Positions 4,887 to 11,128 of a DNA stretch of 11,128 nt are shown here, piece after piece. The stretch spans positions 1 through 11,128 of the forward strand of contig DAOTWP010000161.1 of NCBI GenBank assembly GCA_034435675.1, in the 5' to 3' direction. Source of the stretch: DAOTWP01 sp034435675 (GTDB lineage: Bacteria; Chloroflexota; Anaerolineae; Aggregatilineales; Phototrophicaceae). The notes under the pieces were generated by a model, which was not told where the DNA came from, did not search any database, and saw nothing but the letters and a program-made list of their open reading frames with translations. Numbering within the stretch: the first letter of the stretch is position 1; every line of letters starts with the position of its first letter. A program made the translations under genes and the position numbers.

Positions 4887-7406
4887 TTACATTTCCGGTG
4901 TTGACGGCTCCAGTTCGTCCACTGCCTCCAGCAGCAGTTCGTTCACCGGCGCCTCGTTGGGGTACTCGACCATGTGTGTGCTGACACGCACCATCGCCCC
5001 CAGCTTGAATTTGCCGGACAGAATGCCATCACTCAGCGCGTCCTCGATTTCGTTCTGGATCAGGCGGCGCAGCGGGCGTGCCCCATATTCGGGATCATAG
5101 CCCTTGTCCGCAATCCAATCGCGCGCCTCGTCGGTCATATCCAGCGTAATCGCGTGTTCGATCAGCCGTTCGCGCACCTTATTCAGTTCAAGGTCAACAA
5201 TCTGCTTGATCTCATCTTTGGTCAGTGCCCGGAAGACGACCATCGCATCCACACGGTTGAGGAATTCCGGCCGGAAGGTGCGGCGCAGTTGGTCGAGCAC
5301 ATTCTTGCGCATCGAGTCGTATTCCTGCTTTTCGGTCAGCTTCTCGTCCATCGGCAGGTTAAAGCCCAGCACCACCCCGCGCTTGATGATGTCCGCGCCG
5401 ACATTGCTGGTCATGACGATGATCGAATTGCGGAAGTCCACCTTGCGCCCGCGCGCGTCCGTCAGGTGACCTTCTTCCATGATTTGCAGCAGCATGTTGA
5501 AGGCTTCGGGATGCGCCTTTTCGATTTCATCAAAGACGACAATGCTGTACGGACGGCGGCGGATCGCTTCGGTCAACTGCCCGGCATCTTCGTAACCGAC
5601 ATAGCCGGGCGGCGCACCCACCAGCCGCGCCACGCTGTGCCGTTCCATGAATTCGCTCATGTCCAACTGCACCAGCGCTTCTTCGCTGCCGAACAGGAAC
5701 TCCGCCAGCGTCTTGGTCAGTTCGCTTTTGCCCACACCCGTCGGACCGAGGAACATGAACGACCCAATCGGGCGGCGCGGGTCTTTCAGCCCGGCGCGGG
5801 CGCGGCGCACTGCCTTGCTGATCGCCTCAATCGCTTCATGCTGCCCGATCACGCGCTTGTGCAGCGCATCTTCCATCTGCACCAGCCGGGCACTTTCTTC
5901 CCCCGCAATGCGCATCACCGGAATGCCCGTCCACATCGACACCACCTCGGAAATATCCTCGGCGGTCAGGCGCGGCTGCCCGGTTTCTTCGTTCCAGCTC
6001 GCCTTCAGGTCGTTCAGGATTTCGCGCAGTTCGGTTTCACGTTCGTGGAGCTGTTCCTGAAGTTCCTTGTTGCTGCCGTCTTCTTCCATCACGCGCAGTT
6101 CATACAGCACGTCTTCCAGTTCGGATTCCGCGCGGCGCACCTGTGCAGCTTCGGGACTCTTGTACATGCGCAGCCGCGCCGCCCCTTCGTCAATCAGGTC
6201 AATTGCCTTGTCCGGCAAAAAGCGATCCGGCACATACCGCGCAGACAGGTTGGCGGCGGCTTCAATCGCCTCATCGGTGATTTCCACCAGATGATGCTCC
6301 TGATACGGTCCCTTGATCCCTTGCAGAATCTCGATGGTTTCTTCGATCGTGGGTTCGTCCACGATAATCGGCTGGAAACGGCGTTCCAGCGCGGCATCGC
6401 TTTCGATATGCTTGCGGTATTCGTCCAGCGTCGTCGCGCCGATGCATTGCAGTTCCCCGCGCGAGAGTGCCGGTTTGAGGATGTTGGCGGCGTCCACGCT
6501 GCTGCCCGCGCTGCCTGCGCCGACAAGCATATGCACTTCGTCAATGAACAGGATGCTGTCCGAGGACTTCAGTTCTTCAATCACGCGCTTGAGGCGTTCT
6601 TCGAACTGCCCGCGATACATCGTCCCGGCGACCAGCGAGCCGACATCCAACTGCAAAACGCGCTTGTTGAGCAGCGGCTTGGGGGTGTCCCCGGCAACGA
6701 TGCGCTGTGCCAGCCCTTCAACAATCGCGGTCTTGCCCACGCCGGGTTCACCGATCAGCGCGGGGTTGTTCTTACGGCGGCGGCTGAGCACCTGAATCAC
6801 GCGCTCAATTTCGGTCTCACGCCCGACCACCGGATCCAGTTTGCCGTCGGTGGCAAGCTGTGTCAGGTCGGTTGCCAGTTGGTCTACCAGCGGGGTTTTG
6901 TTTTCCGGGCGGGGGCGCTGCGAACGACCCGACTGCTCTGTCGTTTGCGCCGGCTGCATGGGGCTTTCTTGCAGCACCCGGCGGGTCTGGCGGCGCACTT
7001 CTTCCGGGCTGACGCCCAGCCGCTTGAGGACCTCAATCGCCGTGCCGTCGGTTTGGCGCACCAGCCCCAATAGCAGATGTTCCGTGCCGATGTAGTGATG
7101 TCCCATCCGGCGTGCTTCATCAACCGCCAGTTCCAGCACTTTTTTGGTGCCGGGCGAAAGGTCTAACTGGGTGTTACTGGTGCGGGAACCAGCGCGCGTC
7201 AGGCGCTCTACCAGTTCTTCCACACGGCGCTGTTCTAACCCAAGATCACGCAGCACGCGCCCGGCGACACCACCTTCTTCACGCATTAAGCCGAGCAGCA
7301 GGTGTTCGGTGCCGATAAAATTGTGCTGAAGTCGCTCTGCTTCTTCTTGAGCCAAACTCAAAACACGCCGCGCCCGCTGAGTAAAGCGTTCCATTTTGTT
7401 AGGCAC
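4887..7406 (-). CDS. clpC: ATP-dependent Clp protease ATP-binding subunit ClpC
   Basis: A full-length (839 aa) double-ring AAA+ unfoldase of the ClpC type; it unfolds damaged or tagged cytosolic proteins and feeds them to ClpP. Domains: two Clp_N repeats (about residues 5-60 and 80-140), first AAA+ module with Walker A GEPGVGKT (219-226) and Walker B ILFIDE (285-290), a short coiled middle domain (about 415-470) of ClpC rather than ClpB length, second AAA+ module with Walker A GPTGVGKS (553-560) and Walker B IVVFDE (622-627), and a ClpB_D2-small C-terminal domain. Pore loops YRG (264-266) and GYVGY (601-605) are present. The VLGF loop (679-682) matches the LGF/IGF ClpP-docking tripeptide, missing in ClpB. 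I kept the GTG at 7404-7406 because GGAGGG lies 7 nt upstream; the next ATG (7392-7394) would be too far from it. No clpP, ctsR or mcsAB lies beside it. Confidence 0.97.
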   Translation of the reverse strand: MPNKMERFTQRARRVLSLAQEEAERLQHNFIGTEHLLLGLMREEGGVAGRVLRDLGLEQRRVEELVERLTRAGSRTSNTQLDLSPGTKKVLELAVDEARRMGHHYIGTEHLLLGLVRQTDGTAIEVLKRLGVSPEEVRRQTRRVLQESPMQPAQTTEQSGRSQRPRPENKTPLVDQLATDLTQLATDGKLDPVVGRETEIERVIQVLSRRRKNNPALIGEPGVGKTAIVEGLAQRIVAGDTPKPLLNKRVLQLDVGSLVAGTMYRGQFEERLKRVIEELKSSDSILFIDEVHMLVGAGSAGSSVDAANILKPALSRGELQCIGATTLDEYRKHIESDAALERRFQPIIVDEPTIEETIEILQGIKGPYQEHHLVEITDEAIEAAANLSARYVPDRFLPDKAIDLIDEGAARLRMYKSPEAAQVRRAESELEDVLYELRVMEEDGSNKELQEQLHERETELREILNDLKASWNEETGQPRLTAEDISEVVSMWTGIPVMRIAGEESARLVQMEDALHKRVIGQHEAIEAISKAVRRARAGLKDPRRPIGSFMFLGPTGVGKSELTKTLAEFLFGSEEALVQLDMSEFMERHSVARLVGAPPGYVGYEDAGQLTEAIRRRPYSIVVFDEIEKAHPEAFNMLLQIMEEGHLTDARGRKVDFRNSIIVMTSNVGADIIKRGVVLGFNLPMDEKLTEKQEYDSMRKNVLDQLRRTFRPEFLNRVDAMVVFRALTKDEIKQIVDLELNKVRERLIEHAITLDMTDEARDWIADKGYDPEYGARPLRRLIQNEIEDALSDGILSGKFKLGAMVRVSTHMVEYPNEAPVNELLLEAVDELEPSTPEM

Positions 7407-7495
7407 GGTTCAACCCTCCGTCGCCAATGCCCATAGGGCACGATTACATTGTAAGACGAGCAGTCGAGATTTAGAAACTGGTCTTAGCTGTGTTC

Positions 7496-7524
7496 ATTAT
7501 AACAGCACTTGCGCTGCCGGTCAT
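7496..7524 (-). promoter_or_regulatory. Sigma70-type promoter of clpC
   Basis: On the minus strand, ATGACC (7524-7519; TGAC core of the -35 consensus) and a perfect TATAAT (7501-7496) are separated by 17 bp. Transcription would start near 7489, giving a leader of about 80 nt. The leader contains a small hairpin, TGCCC-TAT-GGGCA, before the ribosome-binding site. I see no CIRCE inverted repeat and no CtsR heptamer repeat here. The rest of 7407-7702 shows nothing else that I can name. Confidence 0.6.
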
Positions 7525-7692
7525 CCTGTAGAGTATCAAGAGTCTGTTAGAAACGCGACAGGGTGGCAAACCCACTGCGCAGCGCCTCAAACCAACTTAT
7601 AACCGTAACAATGGATTCCTTAAGGGTAAAGCGGGTTAACTTTATGGTATATTACGGTAAATTACAGTGCATTGCACATAGCGGGCTAGAGG

Positions 7693-7698
7693 TATAAT
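7693..7698 (+). promoter_or_regulatory. -10 box directly before the FHA gene
   Basis: A perfect TATAAT ends four bases before the ATG at 7703. The best -35 candidate, TTGCAC (7672-7677), matches only three positions and has a 15-bp spacer. If used, the transcript would begin at or within a few bases of the ATG and be leaderless. An AGAGG at 7688-7692 is a rival reading as a ribosome-binding site with 10-nt spacing, which would require a promoter farther upstream. Confidence 0.4.
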
Positions 7699-7702
7699 CA
7701 TC

Positions 7703-8413
7703 ATGGTCTCTCCAATCGCAGACAGTGTAACGCAACGCATCTTCGCAGAATATACCCGGCTGCGCAAAACCGGTGTCAGCGGGCGCGATGTCCTGTTCAT
7801 TCTGCGCAACCAGCTTTCCAAGCTGACGGTGAATGACCGTGCGCCGCTGGCAGAGATGATCCGCTTATGGGAACGTGACCCCGAGCTGGTCAACCCGCAC
7901 AGCGCCAGCACAGAGAATGCCTCCCTGGTGGGCAGGCTGAACACCAAAGCGATTTTCCAGCTCAATCACTTTGAGGAAGACTTCAACCATCCCGGCGCGC
8001 TGCCAAGCCTGTTCGACACGCGCGAAGTGCCCGCAGAAGCGCCCCCCCGGCGGGATCGCTACACCCGCGCTACCCGGCTGGCGCTGCTGATCCGCACGCA
8101 TCGGTCGGTGCTGCGGCTGCGCCCGCAGGATCGTGAAGGCGAAATGGTCATTGGGCGCAAAGTGGATGTCAACAGCATGATCGTGCCCGATGTGGATCTC
8201 ACCGATTATGGCGCGGAAGGGTTGGGGGTTTCGCGGCTGCATCTGGCGCTGTGCTTCAATGCAGAGAATAACACGCTGTCGGTATGTGACTTGAACAGCG
8301 TCAACGGCTCCTACCTGAACGGGCAGCGGCTGCACCCGCGTGAAATGCGGGTACTCTGTGACGGTGACCGGCTGCGGCTGGGCGAACTGGATATCGAGGT
8401 GCGCTTCGATTAG
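7703..8413 (+). CDS. FHA-domain protein
   Basis: A 236-residue cytosolic protein with a C-terminal forkhead-associated domain, a module that binds phosphothreonine peptides. The domain spans about residues 145-235 and has the conserved sites: GR (151-152), SRLH (177-180), NG at 201-202 in DLNSVNGSYLNG, and a second NG at 206-207. The Arg178/Ser177 pair and the NG turns are those that contact the phosphate, so binding should be intact. The N-terminal 140 residues (VTQRIFAEYTRLRKTGVSGRDVLFILRNQLSKL...) are mostly helical and I do not recognise them. No signal peptide or membrane segment. It is divergent from clpC and 185 bp before the LysM gene. Its partner could be an autophosphorylated kinase such as the one at 2548-3363, but only co-occurrence suggests that. 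Confidence 0.92.
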   Translation: MVSPIADSVTQRIFAEYTRLRKTGVSGRDVLFILRNQLSKLTVNDRAPLAEMIRLWERDPELVNPHSASTENASLVGRLNTKAIFQLNHFEEDFNHPGALPSLFDTREVPAEAPPRRDRYTRATRLALLIRTHRSVLRLRPQDREGEMVIGRKVDVNSMIVPDVDLTDYGAEGLGVSRLHLALCFNAENNTLSVCDLNSVNGSYLNGQRLHPREMRVLCDGDRLRLGELDIEVRFD

Positions 8414-8440
8414 CCCGCAATTAGCCCGCGCGCCCTGACT

Positions 8441-8465
8441 GCTGCGCACCACGCACAGGCGCAGC
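8441..8465 (+). terminator. Weak hairpin after the FHA gene
   Basis: Perfect 7-bp arms GCTGCGC (8441-8447) and GCGCAGC (8459-8465), loop of 11 nt, about 28 bp after the stop. It is followed by GTGCATTTGC, with only three T in a row, so termination is possible but not convincing. Confidence 0.3.
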
Positions 8466-8544
8466 GTGCATTTGCCTCGCGTTAGAAGTGTATACGAGTG
8501 TTGTTTGTGTCGCTTCGCTTGCGCATCTGCCCCCGCCCAAGGCG

Positions 8545-8553
8545 TGCTATGAT
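8545..8553 (+). promoter_or_regulatory. Extended -10 promoter of the LysM gene
   Basis: TGCTATGAT fits the extended -10 form TGnTATNAT (five of six in the hexamer). No good -35 lies 16-18 bp upstream, as is allowed for this class. Transcription would start near 8560, giving a leader of about 40 nt with GGGAG before the ATG at 8599. Confidence 0.45.
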
Positions 8554-8598
8554 GACTCTAACAAACCATTATGCTTGACCATGCGGGAGCTTTGCACG

Positions 8599-9810
8599 AT
8601 GCGCACCCATGTTCGTTTATCCGCAGGTTTATCCATTACGCTGCTTGCCGTGCTGCTGCTGGCGGCAGTCCCGGCGCTCGCCGTCACCGATGTTTCGCTC
8701 AGTGCCCAGAACTGGCGCTGCCCCGAAGGCGGCTTTGACCTCGAAATCAACGCCCGCTTTAACGAGGACAACGGTGGTGTTGATCAGATTGGCATTGTAA
8801 TTCTGAACGGCAACGGCGCGGTGGTGTATAACGCCACTGATGCCTTTCCGACTGATCCCGGCATCTTCCGGCGTGTCCACCGTGTTGGGCAGACCGCCGC
8901 GCCCAATCCGCTGAGCATCCAGATTCTCGAAGGCACGACGGTAGTTTACACCGGGAACCTGGACTCGCCCTGCTTCCCGGCAAGCACTGGCGCAGGACCG
9001 GGCATCAACGACGGGCGCATCAACTTCGGCGACGCCGCTCCGGTGACGGTCTACCCGCTCAACGGCAGCTTTGCCAACGGTTTTGAGGTCTGGCGCATCA
9101 TCGGTGCCACCGGCTACCGCTATATCACCGTGAGCAACGCGCAGCTTGCCAGCATTCCCGCCCGCCCGGCGACCAATACCCTGTTGGGCAGCAGCGGCGA
9201 TGTGGCAGTCTACCGCCTGACCGGGGGCGATTATCAGATCAACGTGGGACCGGATGCCAGTGGGCGTGTGCTGGTCTTTATCTTTGACGGACTGCCGCCC
9301 AGCACAATCCGCCGCGCGGACTTTGTCGGCACGGTGGGCGGCGCGCCGGTCACCAACCCGCCTGCCACCGGCGTCGTGCCGGGGACCAGCGGTGTTGTCC
9401 AGCCGGGCAATACGGCTACTGTGAGCGTTACCGGCATCGTCTATGTGGTGCAGCCGGGCGACACGCTGGGGCGCATTGCCACGCGCTATGGCACGAGCGT
9501 CAGCGCGCTGGTTGCCGCCAACGGCATCGTCAACCCCAACCGGATTGAAGTCGGGCAGGTGATCATTATTCCGGTTCCGGGCAGCACGACTGTAGTCACC
9601 GGCACCGTTACCACCGGCGTGACCGCGCCTGTTGTGCCGCCTGCGACCAGCACCACCGTGACCGGCACGCGCGTGCATGTCGTGCAGCCGGGCGAAAACC
9701 TGTTCCGCATTGCCCTGCGCTATGGCACGAGTGTCGGCGCGATTGCCGCCGCCAATGGCATCGTTGACCCCACACGCATTTACGTCGGGCAGACATTGGT
9801 CATCCCGTAA
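8599..9810 (+). CDS. Secreted protein with two C-terminal LysM domains
   Basis: A 403-residue exported protein. Residues 1-28 form a classical signal peptide (basic MRTHVR start, hydrophobic LSITLLAVLLLAAVP, ALA cleavage site). Residues 29-127 form a beta-rich domain with Cys41 and Cys125, which could pair in a disulfide. Residues 138-245 (NDGRINFGDAAPVTVY..., GDVAVYRLTGGDYQINVGP) form a second domain of a type I associate with Chloroflexota surface proteins. After a Thr/Val/Pro-rich linker come two LysM domains (about 281-325 and 359-403), nearly the same in sequence (YVVQPGDTLGRIATRYGTS / HVVQPGENLFRIALRYGTS), which bind peptidoglycan or other GlcNAc polymers; a second Thr-rich linker joins them. 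No hydrolase domain is visible, so it is probably a cell-wall-anchored binding or structural protein. I chose the ATG at 8599 (GGGAG upstream, signal peptide at once) over earlier in-frame starts. Confidence 0.92.
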   Translation: MRTHVRLSAGLSITLLAVLLLAAVPALAVTDVSLSAQNWRCPEGGFDLEINARFNEDNGGVDQIGIVILNGNGAVVYNATDAFPTDPGIFRRVHRVGQTAAPNPLSIQILEGTTVVYTGNLDSPCFPASTGAGPGINDGRINFGDAAPVTVYPLNGSFANGFEVWRIIGATGYRYITVSNAQLASIPARPATNTLLGSSGDVAVYRLTGGDYQINVGPDASGRVLVFIFDGLPPSTIRRADFVGTVGGAPVTNPPATGVVPGTSGVVQPGNTATVSVTGIVYVVQPGDTLGRIATRYGTSVSALVAANGIVNPNRIEVGQVIIIPVPGSTTVVTGTVTTGVTAPVVPPATSTTVTGTRVHVVQPGENLFRIALRYGTSVGAIAAANGIVDPTRIYVGQTLVIP

Positions 9811-9842
9811 GCGCGGCATCCAGCCAAAAACCTGTTTTCCTG

Positions 9843-9958
9843 AACAAGGGGATTGTGCGCTTTAAGAAAATAATCAGGTTACCGGGAGGGTTGAAGCATG
9901 CTTCAACCCTGCGAAAAACGTTATTCGATTAAATTCTTGAATTGCATAATCCCCTTGT
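9843..9958. repeat. Palindromic MITE-like element, copy B (inverted relative to copy A)
   Basis: Ends AACAAGGGGATTGTGCG (from 9843) and GCATAATCCCCTTGT (ending 9958) are inverted repeats; the perfect 24-bp palindrome (half-site AGGGTTGAAGCA) lies at 9887-9910. Positions 9887-9958 are identical over 72 bp to the reverse complement of 2145-2216. On the left, the similarity to copy C runs past the apparent end: 9824-9863 matches 1417-1456 (reverse complement) at 38 of 40 bases. The element lies 32 bp after the LysM stop and before the terminator at 9991, so it should be transcribed into the LysM 3' untranslated region as a long hairpin. Confidence 0.85.
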
Positions 9959-9990
9959 CCGGGTTGACGGCTAGATACGTGAACAATACG

Positions 9991-10024
9991 GGGGCATCTC
10001 ACTACGAGGTGCCCCTGTTTTGTT
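9991..10024 (+). terminator. Intrinsic terminator of the LysM transcript
   Basis: Ten-base-pair stem GGGGCATCTC (9991-10000) and GAGGTGCCCC (10006-10015) with one G-U pair and a 5-nt loop ACTAC, followed by TGTTTTGTT. This is a standard Rho-independent form. It lies 180 bp past the LysM stop, with copy B in between. On the minus strand the tail (CGTATTGTTC) is poor, so it serves the convergent permease gene less well. Confidence 0.75.
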
Positions 10025-10043
10025 GCGCAAGGTGGTCAGTGCT

Positions 10044-10877
10044 TCAGGCGATTTCGCGCCCGGCGCGCAGCAGCCCCAGCACCAGCAGCGCCAGCACGGT
10101 CAGCAGCAGCAGCGGCGGTGCCAGCAGCGCCAGCGCCAGCGACGGCAGCAGCAGCGCCTGAAGCAAAAAGCCGTTCAGCGCCGTCAGCACTACTGCCGCG
10201 ACAATGCGCAGCGCCATTGCAACCCCCAGCGACGTGCCGCCTTCCGGGCTGAGCAGCGTCACCAGCAGTGCCAGCGCCGCCGTGAACGCCGCATCCAGCA
10301 GGGTATACAACAGCAGCGCGCCCGCGCCCAGCAGCACATACGCCGCCTGCCGCCAGCCGCCGCTGCCCGCCAGCACTGCCGGAAGCACCGGGCTGAGCAG
10401 CAGCGACAGCAGCCCGATACGGATCACCGCCAGCATGGCAAAGTCACCCCACATCAGCGCCACGCTTGCCCACCATTTACCCAGCAGCAGGCGGCGGTTA
10501 TCCACGCCGGTCAGCAGCAGCGGCTCCCAGGTCAGCCCGCGCCGTTCCCGGATAATGCTGTTGCTGGACAACGCCATCAGCACCAGCAGCAGCACGACAT
10601 GCATGGACAGCGCCATTGTGACCATCAGCAGCACCAGCCAGGTGTTCGTCTCCGGCGGCAGCAGCGAAAAATCGGCGGGGATGATCCCCGGCGGGCGCAG
10701 CACAGCGCCAGCAAATGCCGCAAGCGCGCTGAGCAGCGCAGGAATCAGCAGCAGCGCCGCCGCGATAATCCAGATGGTGCGGGCGCGGGCGCGCAGCATG
10801 GTCGCCCACTGGTAGCGGTATTCTTCGCGCATAATCGGGTTGCGCTCGGTGAGCGCGGCGGGCAGGGGCAGTTGCAT
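10044..10877 (-). CDS. ABC-2-type transporter permease
   Basis: A 277-residue integral membrane protein with about six hydrophobic segments (approximately residues 35-60, 79-104, 136-162, 178-208, 218-240 and 242-270). The cytosolic loop after the second segment, SSNSIIRERRGLTWEPLLLTGVDNRRLLLGKW, matches the coupling-helix signature of ABC-2 export permeases (usual form: ERExGTLExLLxTPxSRxxILLGK). It would pair with a separate ATPase to export lipid, polysaccharide or drug; no ATPase is in the window and the substrate cannot be told. The ATG at 10875-10877 has AGGAG with 10-nt spacing. The 3' half is strongly biased to CTG/GCG codons, giving a repeat-like CAGCAG look on the plus strand. It is 113 bp downstream of another membrane protein gene on the same strand and may be its partner. 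Confidence 0.8.
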   Translation of the reverse strand: MQLPLPAALTERNPIMREEYRYQWATMLRARARTIWIIAAALLLIPALLSALAAFAGAVLRPPGIIPADFSLLPPETNTWLVLLMVTMALSMHVVLLLVLMALSSNSIIRERRGLTWEPLLLTGVDNRRLLLGKWWASVALMWGDFAMLAVIRIGLLSLLLSPVLPAVLAGSGGWRQAAYVLLGAGALLLYTLLDAAFTAALALLVTLLSPEGGTSLGVAMALRIVAAVVLTALNGFLLQALLLPSLALALLAPPLLLLTVLALLVLGLLRAGREIA

Positions 10878-10919
10878 CAGCAGGGGACTCCTGAAAGCAG
10901 TCGGTCATTTACAGCACAC

Positions 10920-10925
10920 ATTGTA
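10920..10925 (-). promoter_or_regulatory. Candidate -10 box for the permease gene
   Basis: TACAAT on the minus strand (five of six), about 42 bp before the permease ATG; no matching -35 at 16-18 bp. It would let the permease be transcribed apart from the gene upstream. Weak evidence. Confidence 0.25.
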
Positions 10926-10990
10926 TCTCCACTCTGGCGAACTGGAGACCTGGCGTCTTTGCGGGGCTGCGCGGTTTGGCGGCGTGTGCC

Positions 10991-11128
10991 TCACCAGTAG
11001 CCCAGCGCGCACAGCACGGCGTAGGCAATGCCGTAGAACATCTCCTGAATGCCGATCACCTTTGCCGGGGCAGGTCTGCGCCAGCGCGATAAACCATATG
11101 CCGCGCGCCCCGCCAGCAGCACGCCCCC
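10991..11128 (-). CDS. C-terminal end of a membrane protein (5' part outside window)
   Basis: The minus strand reads open from the window edge for 45 residues to a TGA at 10993-10991. The visible tail has a basic, proline-containing stretch (LSRWRRPAPAKV) followed by a hydrophobic segment (IGIQEMFYGIAYAVLCALGYW) that reaches the C-terminus, so a last transmembrane helix is likely. Codon use (GTGCTG, GCGCTGGGC) matches the downstream permease. Too little is visible to name the family; a second permease subunit or a small hypothetical membrane protein are both possible. It is easily missed because no start codon lies in the window. Confidence 0.6.
   Translation of the reverse strand, partial: GGVLLAGRAAYGLSRWRRPAPAKVIGIQEMFYGIAYAVLCALGYW

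Noticed and set aside
4974..7073. 699-residue open frame on the plus strand opposite clpC
   Set aside because: It mirrors a confidently assigned clpC in codon phase, is rich in His/Gln/Arg as antisense frames of GC-rich genes are, and shows no domain. Other long plus-strand frames here are the same artefact.
7471..7487. TTTAGAAACTGGTCTTA, resembling the outer arm of element C
   Set aside because: Similarity is limited to short end blocks with a gap; within chance for one short match in 11 kb.
7407..7702. tRNA or small structured RNA between clpC and the FHA gene
   Set aside because: No cloverleaf, no GTTC-type T-loop and no CCA end found; only promoter-like elements are visible.
8519..8553. 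TTGCGC/TATGAT as a standard promoter for the LysM gene
   Set aside because: Spacing is 23 bp, too long; the extended -10 reading explains the site better.
10020..11000. Gln/Arg-rich plus-strand frame over the permease
   Set aside because: Comes from CTG/GCG-rich codons of the minus-strand permease read backwards; composition is not that of a real protein.

Overview
The window looks like chromosomal DNA of a GC-rich bacterium, most likely a Chloroflexota (Anaerolineae-type) lineage. This is an inference from gene content and style, not a database match. Pointers are a Gram-positive-type ClpC, an F420-type PPOX oxidoreductase, a secreted LysM protein with an N-terminal half of a kind I associate with Chloroflexota, a very small Ser/Thr kinase, an FHA protein, and intergenic DNA full of GC-rich palindromes.

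Layout, left to right. 1-1122 (+) is the 3' part of a phage HK97-type portal protein gene, with no other phage gene after it. 1123-1558 is a gene-free repeat patch holding GC-rich palindromes and a composite inverted-repeat element (copy C). 1559-1969 (-) is a small PPOX/F420-type flavin-fold protein. 1970-2547 holds another palindrome, a 121-bp palindromic element (copy A), a 15-bp minisatellite and a candidate promoter. 2548-3363 (+) is a stand-alone Hanks-type Ser/Thr kinase. 3402-4042 (-) is a toxin-antitoxin pair (PIN RNase and small antitoxin, overlapping by ATGA). 4205-4663 (-) is an unrecognised two-helix membrane protein. 4887-7406 (-) is a full-length ClpC AAA+ unfoldase with its own sigma70-like promoter. 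7703-8413 (+) is an FHA-domain protein and 8599-9810 (+) is a secreted double-LysM protein; both diverge from clpC. 9843-9958 is element copy B, inverted relative to A, lying between the LysM gene and a clear intrinsic terminator. 10044-10877 (-) is an ABC-2-type permease, and 10991-11128 (-) is the 3' end of another membrane protein gene.

Functional ties are loose. Each gene or pair seems to be its own transcription unit. ClpC (with ClpP, not in the window) does protein quality control. Antitoxins such as the one here are commonly Clp or Lon substrates, but nothing in the sequence links the two. The kinase and the FHA protein could form a writer/reader pair for phosphothreonine; this is speculation from co-occurrence about 4 kb apart. 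The most distinctive feature is the repeat family. Copies A and B share 72 bp of perfect identity in opposite orientation and bracket about 7.6 kb that includes every complete gene from the kinase to the LysM protein. Copy C shares a 40-bp arm with B but has a different, GC-rich interior.
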